From: Pseudomonas mendocina
Lineage (GTDB): Bacteria; Pseudomonadota; Gammaproteobacteria; Pseudomonadales; Pseudomonadaceae
NCBI GenBank assembly: GCA_037482215.1
Contig: CP148074.1
Coordinates: 310,001-374,000, forward strand
Direction: 5' to 3'
Length of the DNA: 64,000 nt
Shown here: piece after piece, positions 57,355-64,000 of the stretch
Position numbering within the stretch: the first letter of the stretch is position 1
Layout of the letters: each line of letters begins with the position of its first letter
Notes under the pieces: generated by a model
Seen by the model: only the letters and a program-made list of their open reading frames with translations
What the model was told of the DNA's origin: nothing
Databases searched by the model: none
Translations under genes and position numbers: made by a program

Positions 57355-60300
57355 ATGTCGGTTAAAAGTCGCTCGAAAGCGGTAGCCCCATCCAGCCAAA
57401 AGAAGGGTGCTTCCTTTGAGGATTTTCGTCCGAGCCAGATTGCTACGGCGCTGGCTGTGGCGCTCGGCAGCGCCCCTGTATGGGCCGTTGATGCCGGTGT
57501 GACTAACATTAGCCTGTCCACGCAGGGAAGCACTGGCACAAATATCGCCACCTCTGGTGCAGTCACTAACATCACAACGACCACGGTTAAAGGTAGTACC
57601 GGCTTTAACTCGTTCGGTACGTTCGAAGTGGGCCAAGGTAATACCGTTAACCTGCATGTACCTAGCAATGCCAATAATCTGGTCAACTTGGTGCATGACT
57701 CCAAAACAGTCATCAACGGCACCCTTAATGGCCTTAAAGACGGCAAGATCGGTGGCAACATCATCTTTGCTGACCCGCATGGCATGGTGGTGGGCGCTTC
57801 CGGTGTGGTTAACGTCGGCACGCTGACCGTTACAACCCCCAGCAACACTCAGATGCAGGAAATGGCGGCGGTTATTAACCGCAGCAATAACGCTGCTGAG
57901 GCCGATAAACTGGCTGCCGACATTATGGCGGGTAAGTACATTGGAGGAACCGGCGAGGTCAAAATCGAGGGCAAGGTCAATAGTGCCGGCTCGGTCAATC
58001 TGTTTGCCGCTAATGCCATTATTACTGACACTGCTGCGGTCAATGCCGGTGCCAAGATATTCAATGCCACAGTTAACACTGCCGGCCTGGTAGATGCGAC
58101 CGCAGCGGTGCGCCAGGATGGCATTATCACTATCGTCGGCAAGAGTAGTGCGTACATCAACGGTGACCTGCAGGCGCTGATGGCCGATGGCGCTGGTGGT
58201 GATGTGGTGGTCAGCGCACCGGATCTGGAAGTAGATTGGTCGGGTAAGATCATTACCCGTGCCGACGACGTTACGAAGACATCAGGAAATATCGACCTTC
58301 AGGCTTACACCGACCAGAGTTTTGTGGCTGCCAAGGCGGATGGCTCTAAGATCGATAATGTGGCTGACCTCAAGGCGGAGATTACCCGTCAGAGCGCCTC
58401 TAAAAACAATGTTGCGAAGATTAAAATTTCCAGCAACGCTGAGTTGAATGCGGGGCATAGTGTCGCCTCCAGCGCAGGCAATATTACACTTGAAGCGCGG
58501 GCCGTTGAAAAACAATCGGGCGGTTATGCCAGGGCTGATGCCTCGATTGAGATCGCCGGTATTCTTACCGGTAAAAACATTACGGCGCACTCCGAGGCAA
58601 TCGCCAGTATCGAGTCCGGATTGCTCAAATCACTGTTCAGTGATGTGGAGCTGACGGCAATAATTGACAAGGTCAAAGCTGCCGATAGCACGTTAGATGA
58701 CGCCAGCGCTGCACAATACGTTTACGCTCAATTGGTGGATGCACTTGCCACCGTTAAAAGTATTCCAAGCACCACATCACTGGCTGATTTCAGTGAGTTT
58801 ATCAGTATCCTCCCTTACGCCACCTTTGCGGTAGCCGATGCGTCTTCGCGGGTGACTGTCGCAAGCACAGCTAATATTGCTGCTTCTGCTGACTTGATGT
58901 TGGCTGCTGACGCCACTCGCCATGTGGATACAGCGAATTTTTCTCTGCCGATTATTACCTCCAAACTGCCGTTCAACGCAGGTATTGCCTATGGTCGACT
59001 CAGTGGTGAGACCAAAGTGGAGGTCGTTGATGCTGCAAGACTTACCTCTGAAGACCTTTCAGTACAGGCTCATAGTCAGAACACTCTGAAAATTGAAGGT
59101 ACCGCCTCAACCACGCGTGATGGTACAGGCGTGACTTTTGACCCTGATACTAAGAAATACACTGCGCCGAGCAATAGCACGACTTGGTCAGCTGCATTCA
59201 GTATGGCGCATACAGATCTGACAACGATCGCTTCTGTGGCGCGTAATGCCAATCTCGCGGGGGTTAAAGGTGATGTGACGGTGAACGCCATCACTGAGCA
59301 GCTCCTGAGCAATAAGGCGTCGTCCAAAAGTACAGGTCAGGGGGCTGTAGGTGGGCCAGGGGTAGCCTTGGCGTTGTACAACAGCGACACGTTCGCTTTA
59401 TTCAATGCTGATTTGATCAATGCCAACTCGCTGAGTGTCAATGCAGTGAATATGGTGGCCGAGCAGTCCAACACCGCGATGGTTCAAGCTGGTAAAGGAT
59501 TTTTGGACAGCCTTCAGGCAAAAATCCTGTCGCAAGCGGACTTTAAAGCCTTTACCACCTCGATTGGGGATTACATCAAGTCTCATTGGCTGGGTAAGAA
59601 AATTCTACCTGAGGGTAAGTTGGCTCCTAGCGAGCTGCGTGTTGGCTCAGCGGTAGCCGTGTCTATAGCTGATCACCAGGTGGAAGCGCGGATCGGCGGG
59701 GGTAGCCTAGCCCAGAAGCAAAATATCACTCTCAGAGGTGATATGGCTGTAACTGCGCTGCAGCAGCAGCGCAGTCTGCACAATACTGCCGAGAGTTCTG
59801 TTCTAGCGGACCAAGATAACGGCGACGGCACCGCTCGAAGCGTCAGCGTGGCGGTTTCATACAATCAGTTGACCCAAAAAACCCGGGCCTTGATCGGCAA
59901 TCATACTGCGGTTGAGGCTGCGCATATCGGTGTGGCTGCGCGCAACGTTCAGAGTCTGGATTTCGCAGGACTCGACCGCTGGAACTCATTAGGTGCCGTT
60001 TTCGATAATTTAACAACTCACGTTCCTGCGTTGGTTTCTATCCCTGGGAAAATTGGCACTTCTTACGCGAACTCCAATACAGAAGGTGAAGAGGCCGGTA
60101 TCGCGGGTTCTGTGTCGTCATTGGTTACGAACATTGACGCAGAGGCCTGGGTCGGTGACTACGTCACCCTGACGGCGACCGCTAGCGGTAATGACTGGTA
60201 TAAGAATCCTTTCGCTTACCTGCCGAAGCTGTATGACGAAGACGGTAATGAGGACAAAGCGCGCAAGGCATTGCGTGAGTTTGCCTTGGACTGGGATTCG

Positions 60301-63300
60301 GCTGTGGATATCGGTGCGGTTAACCACATTCAGCAGTTGGGAATTTCCGGCAACATCGCCCTGCTTCTGTTTGGTAGTAGTTCAGGTGGTACAGCTGTTG
60401 GGGGCAATGTCAACGTTCAGGTTACCAATAACAACGCCAGCGCGGGTATTGGCGCGAACAGTACGATCAAAGCTAAGCGTGTCGATGTAACTGCCCTTCA
60501 GGAAGAGTTGATTATTGGCGTCTCGCCTTCAGCTGGTAAAGGGGTTAGTACCGCCGGTAACGGCTCCATTGTAGTCAGTGCGGTCAACTCAGACGTTAAT
60601 GCCTCCATTCATAACAGCACCCGTGTTGAGGCTGACCAGGTTGGTATAAAGGCAGAGCATCAACTGGGGTTGTGGACGGCAGCGGGCGCGTTAGCGATTT
60701 CCGATGAAACCGGCGTTGGGGCTGGGATTGCTCTTAACGTTGTCAATACGGATATCCAGGCGCTGGTGGGTGACAACCGTGGCCTGCGCAATAGCGATAA
60801 TGCGCTGGGCGCTGGAGTCGCGGGGAATGGACGGGCAACCTGGCTTGCTGATGAGGTATTGGTCAATGCAGACAGCAACGGCCAGGTAGGCGCCTTCAGC
60901 ATTGCGGGTGCAGTGGCTCGTACGGCTGATGAAACCGCCGAGCAGAAAAAAGCGCAAAATGAAAGTGGTGACCAAGGGCTGGTGGACTCGGTTGCGGGTA
61001 TCGGGCAAGGCCTGCTACAGGCGATTACCGGGGTGATCACTGGAGATGCCGCAGGCGTAGGTAAGGCAGGGCTGCTTAATAGTCTCACGGCTTCTAAAAA
61101 TGCAGCTGGCAATATTAAAGATGCAATCGTTGATGCGCCTGGCAAGATTAAATCGGTGCTCGAAGGGCTGCTTAGCGATGAAATGCCAGGTAACAGTCAG
61201 ACCAAGCAGTCAATTGCGTTTGCAGGCTCCGGAAGCATCAACGTCGTAGGCCAGAAAACCCGTGCACACTTAGGTGACATTGTTCTTGACCCACGGACGC
61301 CAAGTGCAGGCAGCAAAGTTACGGTCTTGTCGCTCAATCATACGAACCAGCTCAGTGGTTCTGGTGCTGGTGCCATCACACTGGTCGGAACTAAGAAGGC
61401 TCAGAGCAGTGCAGGCATTGCCGGCGCAATGGCTTACAACCATTTGTTCAACGTCACCGAAGCTCACCTGAAGAACGTCACGCTTAATAACAATGATTTG
61501 TTGAAGGTGCAGGCCGCCAGTGCCGGTGATCAGGTTGCTATGGGGCTTGGGCTTGCAGTTGCCACGGCTGGCCAATCCAATACCGCGGTATCGATGTCCG
61601 TGTCAGGAGGGGTGATTACAAACACCACCTCTGCCTTAGTACTCGACAGTGTTATCAATCAGCGCGTGGCCGAGAGCCAGGGTATTGCGGTCAATGCTTA
61701 CGACCGCAGCCGCACCTTGCTAGGTGGCGGCTCATTCTCGTTGGCAACCGGCGGTCAAGGTTCGGCGACCAGTGCCGGAGGATCGTTGGTGCTGGCCGTG
61801 CAGAAAAATAGCCTGACAGCCGACTGGCTGGGCAGTACTGCCACCGGTTTTAAACGTCTGGATGTCTCGGCTAACACCGCAGCCCGTGTATTGGCTGGGG
61901 CCGTTGCTGTGGCTGTCACCACGGGGCAAGACGGCACTTCGGGTTCTGGCGCGATAGCAGTGGTCGTTGTCGACAATGACGTGCGTGCCAAGGTTGATAA
62001 GTCTGATAAAGGCAACTCCTCTCTGATTGGGGGGGAGGTCAATGTTAAGGCGCAGAGCGTGGCCGGCATGTCGGCGCTGGACGGCGTCTTTAAACAGGCG
62101 GGTCTGACTGCTCTTAGTCATACCGGGTTGGATCTGGATGGCAGCGAAACCGCGGGCCAGATCAACGGCAAGATGGACACCGAAAAGAGTCTGTTCGATG
62201 AGGATGGCGCCCCAAAAACACAAGGGACCGACGATCACCTACTCTTTAGTGGCCCTCTAGCTGGTGAAGCGGTGCTGGCGATCGCTGGTAATGTTGCGGC
62301 TAGTTCCGGAAAAAACTCCGTGGGCGGGGCGGTCAGCATCGTCTATACCGGCAGTGACTACACTGCCAGTGTGGCCAACAGCACTGTGGATCTTACTGGC
62401 GACCTCAATGTGAGCGCCGCTAACAGCACCACGGTGCTGTCTGCGGCTATTGGTGCGGCTGGTTCTAAAGAAAATGCTGTGTCCGGATCAAGCACGGCGG
62501 TAATAGGCCGTGGCCGGATCAATGCCAACGTCGATATGACCGGCAAGACCCTCACTGCCAATAACCTAACGGTCACGGCGACCAAAGGCGGCGGTGCTTA
62601 CTCGCTTGCCGGTAACATTGCGGTCGGCATGAATAATGCGGCAGTTGGTGGTGCCATCAGCATTAACGATATGGAGCAAACCGCTGCTGCCACTGTACAA
62701 AACGGTACGTACAGCCTGCTGGGTGACGCGACTATCGCAGCTGCGATGCAAAGTAAGATCATGGCAGCGGCGTTGTCCGGTCAGGGGTCGGCGGATGGCT
62801 CGGCTATCGGTGGTGCTCTCAGTTACACCAGAATTGACGACACTACCCGTGCGTTGCTGACCGGTGCGACGCTGACTGGGCGTGATCTTTTCATCAGCGC
62901 CAGCCAGCCGGATTTGGGCGCAAGCATTAAATCGGTTGCCTTCAATATCTCCGCTGCAGGCGGTCAGGCGGGGGTAGGCGGTGCTGTAGCAGTCAACCTG
63001 CTTCTTGCTGAACGCAGCGCCCGCTTGACCAACAGCGATGTATCGCTGACCGGCTCGGCTAGCCTGAAGTCGTCTTTGGACGGCGAAATATGGGGTGTGG
63101 CGGTAGATGCTGCCGGCGGTAAAGATGTCGGTGCCGGTGGCTCCATCGTCGTCAACGTGATTGATGGTGAAGACGAGGTGTTGGTCGACAACAGCCGTCT
63201 GGTTTCCTCGGGCCCTACGACCACGCTTAGCCTTGATGCGGCCTCGGGCAATGGCCTGAAGATCGCTTCTCTTGCGGGTTCGGTAAAGGGCGGCGGTCAA

Positions 63301-64000
63301 GCGGCTGTCGGTGGTGCTATTTCGGTTAACCGTATTGGTGCTAACCGCACTGCGCTGATTCGAAACGCGCGCGAGATCAGTGGTTTCTCTAATACCACGC
63401 TCAACAGCGGCGCGAAGCAGGCTATTTACGCCATTGCAATTGCCGGTGGTGGCAGTGGCAAAGTGGCGGTGATGGGGTCTTCGACCAGCAACGTGCTGCA
63501 AGGCACCGAGCGCTCGGCCATTGAAAACAGTACGGTGAATGTGGGCGCGCTTAGCCTGTCCTCTGCGTTGGGCGACCGCACCATCTGGAGCCTGGCCGGT
63601 GCCTTCGCCGGTGGCGGCAAGGTGGCGGTGGGCGCCGCCAACACCAACAACATTATTCTGTCTAAGCGCCTGGCTGAGGTGATTGGCGGCGATCTGACAA
63701 TCGGTGGAGCGTTGACGCTCGCCAGTGGTGGATCCGCTAACATTCGTTCGGCGGCAGTGGCGGGTGGTGGTGGCGGTACGGCTGCAGTCGGCGGTTCGAT
63801 CGCGATCAACGTGGTCGATGGTGAAGAACGCGCTGAAATTAAAGGGGCTGTCGTTAAGGCAGGATCAGTCAGCGTCGACGTCACCCGTGGCAAAACCGAT
63901 ATCAAAACCCTTGCCGGTACTGGGCAGGGGGCTGGTACGGCAGGGGTTGGGGCGTCAATCGCGGTCAGCACCATTAATCAAAAACGTACTGCACGTATCG
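57355..64000 (+). CDS. Giant LktA-type filamentous adhesin, 5' part (continues past the window)
   Basis: Open without a stop from ATG 57355 to the right edge (2215 residues). I checked the frame at many points along its length. The start at 57355 has GAGGG upstream; an in-frame ATG at 57301 has none. An extended signal peptide (about 1-44, ending ALGSAPVWA) leads to a TPS-like secretion domain with NLVNLVHDSKTVINGTLNG (residues 109-126) and ADPHGMVVGASGVVNVG (139-155), as in leukotoxin LktA-family filamentous adhesins. The rest is low in charge, rich in Gly/Ala/Val/Asn/Thr, and consistent with a beta-solenoid. From about residue 1650 it becomes a series of roughly 54-residue repeats. No TpsB pore gene is in the window. 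Confidence 0.9.
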   Translation, partial: MSVKSRSKAVAPSSQKKGASFEDFRPSQIATALAVALGSAPVWAVDAGVTNISLSTQGSTGTNIATSGAVTNITTTTVKGSTGFNSFGTFEVGQGNTVNLHVPSNANNLVNLVHDSKTVINGTLNGLKDGKIGGNIIFADPHGMVVGASGVVNVGTLTVTTPSNTQMQEMAAVINRSNNAAEADKLAADIMAGKYIGGTGEVKIEGKVNSAGSVNLFAANAIITDTAAVNAGAKIFNATVNTAGLVDATAAVRQDGIITIVGKSSAYINGDLQALMADGAGGDVVVSAPDLEVDWSGKIITRADDVTKTSGNIDLQAYTDQSFVAAKADGSKIDNVADLKAEITRQSASKNNVAKIKISSNAELNAGHSVASSAGNITLEARAVEKQSGGYARADASIEIAGILTGKNITAHSEAIASIESGLLKSLFSDVELTAIIDKVKAADSTLDDASAAQYVYAQLVDALATVKSIPSTTSLADFSEFISILPYATFAVADASSRVTVASTANIAASADLMLAADATRHVDTANFSLPIITSKLPFNAGIAYGRLSGETKVEVVDAARLTSEDLSVQAHSQNTLKIEGTASTTRDGTGVTFDPDTKKYTAPSNSTTWSAAFSMAHTDLTTIASVARNANLAGVKGDVTVNAITEQLLSNKASSKSTGQGAVGGPGVALALYNSDTFALFNADLINANSLSVNAVNMVAEQSNTAMVQAGKGFLDSLQAKILSQADFKAFTTSIGDYIKSHWLGKKILPEGKLAPSELRVGSAVAVSIADHQVEARIGGGSLAQKQNITLRGDMAVTALQQQRSLHNTAESSVLADQDNGDGTARSVSVAVSYNQLTQKTRALIGNHTAVEAAHIGVAARNVQSLDFAGLDRWNSLGAVFDNLTTHVPALVSIPGKIGTSYANSNTEGEEAGIAGSVSSLVTNIDAEAWVGDYVTLTATASGNDWYKNPFAYLPKLYDEDGNEDKARKALREFALDWDSAVDIGAVNHIQQLGISGNIALLLFGSSSGGTAVGGNVNVQVTNNNASAGIGANSTIKAKRVDVTALQEELIIGVSPSAGKGVSTAGNGSIVVSAVNSDVNASIHNSTRVEADQVGIKAEHQLGLWTAAGALAISDETGVGAGIALNVVNTDIQALVGDNRGLRNSDNALGAGVAGNGRATWLADEVLVNADSNGQVGAFSIAGAVARTADETAEQKKAQNESGDQGLVDSVAGIGQGLLQAITGVITGDAAGVGKAGLLNSLTASKNAAGNIKDAIVDAPGKIKSVLEGLLSDEMPGNSQTKQSIAFAGSGSINVVGQKTRAHLGDIVLDPRTPSAGSKVTVLSLNHTNQLSGSGAGAITLVGTKKAQSSAGIAGAMAYNHLFNVTEAHLKNVTLNNNDLLKVQAASAGDQVAMGLGLAVATAGQSNTAVSMSVSGGVITNTTSALVLDSVINQRVAESQGIAVNAYDRSRTLLGGGSFSLATGGQGSATSAGGSLVLAVQKNSLTADWLGSTATGFKRLDVSANTAARVLAGAVAVAVTTGQDGTSGSGAIAVVVVDNDVRAKVDKSDKGNSSLIGGEVNVKAQSVAGMSALDGVFKQAGLTALSHTGLDLDGSETAGQINGKMDTEKSLFDEDGAPKTQGTDDHLLFSGPLAGEAVLAIAGNVAASSGKNSVGGAVSIVYTGSDYTASVANSTVDLTGDLNVSAANSTTVLSAAIGAAGSKENAVSGSSTAVIGRGRINANVDMTGKTLTANNLTVTATKGGGAYSLAGNIAVGMNNAAVGGAISINDMEQTAAATVQNGTYSLLGDATIAAAMQSKIMAAALSGQGSADGSAIGGALSYTRIDDTTRALLTGATLTGRDLFISASQPDLGASIKSVAFNISAAGGQAGVGGAVAVNLLLAERSARLTNSDVSLTGSASLKSSLDGEIWGVAVDAAGGKDVGAGGSIVVNVIDGEDEVLVDNSRLVSSGPTTTLSLDAASGNGLKIASLAGSVKGGGQAAVGGAISVNRIGANRTALIRNAREISGFSNTTLNSGAKQAIYAIAIAGGGSGKVAVMGSSTSNVLQGTERSAIENSTVNVGALSLSSALGDRTIWSLAGAFAGGGKVAVGAANTNNIILSKRLAEVIGGDLTIGGALTLASGGSANIRSAAVAGGGGGTAAVGGSIAINVVDGEERAEIKGAVVKAGSVSVDVTRGKTDIKTLAGTGQGAGTAGVGASIAVSTINQKRTARI

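Overview
The window reads as a chromosomal segment of a Pseudomonas-group gammaproteobacterium. The evidence is gene content and order: trpI divergent from trpBA; argA, argE, pit, DUF47 and CYTH/CHAD genes in series; the spuI / spuABCDEFGH polyamine locus; and comM, ubiK, glnK, amtB. All of these are familiar Pseudomonas arrangements, and Pseudomonas-type REP palindromes lie between them. Most of the window is core metabolism with a few accessory islands. I saw no rRNA, tRNA, insertion sequence or prophage gene.

Layout. (1) 1-1692 is the trailer end of a type I-F CRISPR array: 29 repeat units and 28 spacers on an exact 60-bp period. Its leader and any cas genes lie outside the left edge. (2) 1.7-10.8 kb holds two lipoproteins, a DUF1161 protein, a flavin monooxygenase-like protein, trpI/trpBA, a MASE1-GGDEF diguanylate cyclase, a TetR regulator and two kinds of dispersed repeat. 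(3) 10.8-16.9 kb holds argA, argE, a Pit phosphate transporter with its DUF47 partner, and a CYTH-CHAD protein. (4) 17-28.8 kb is a polyamine uptake and gamma-glutamylation locus: a PotF-like protein, SpuI, and SpuABC with the SpuDEFGH ABC importer. Most spu intergenic gaps contain a strong hairpin. (5) 29-36.6 kb is a compact phosphonate cluster: iron alcohol dehydrogenase, organophosphate-type MFS permease, LysR regulator, PhnX phosphonatase, ExaC-type aldehyde dehydrogenase and OprD-type porin. No PhnW transaminase is present, so the cluster looks built for 2-hydroxyethylphosphonate rather than aminoethylphosphonate. PhnX and the aldehyde dehydrogenase each carry a one-base frameshift, as does a YnfA-type gene just downstream. 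(6) 36.7-43.1 kb holds the ynfA-like gene, comM, ubiK, glnK-amtB with a readable sigma-54 promoter and NtrC-like site, a 55-residue small ORF, an iron alcohol dehydrogenase and a thioesterase.

(7) 43.1-47.1 kb is a translationally coupled pair: a VRR-NUC (FAN1-type) nuclease and an XPD/DinG-type helicase with an N-terminal nuclease-like domain. It is probably a DNA repair module. (8) 47.2-54.5 kb is an amine-degradation cluster: a three-part heme-dependent oxidative N-demethylase (DmmABC-like), an aminobutyraldehyde dehydrogenase (PatD-like), an MFS transporter, a GntR/FCD regulator and a soluble Cache-domain protein. (9) 54.8-64 kb has a hybrid histidine kinase and a NarL-type response regulator, divergent from a giant LktA-type filamentous adhesin. 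The adhesin is still open at the right edge (more than 2215 residues) and ends in a run of roughly 54-residue repeats.

The most promising candidates for an undescribed system are the PhnW-less phosphonate cluster (5) and the N-demethylase / aminobutyraldehyde dehydrogenase / Cache cluster (8). All functional calls are from reading motifs and gene context; no database search was possible.
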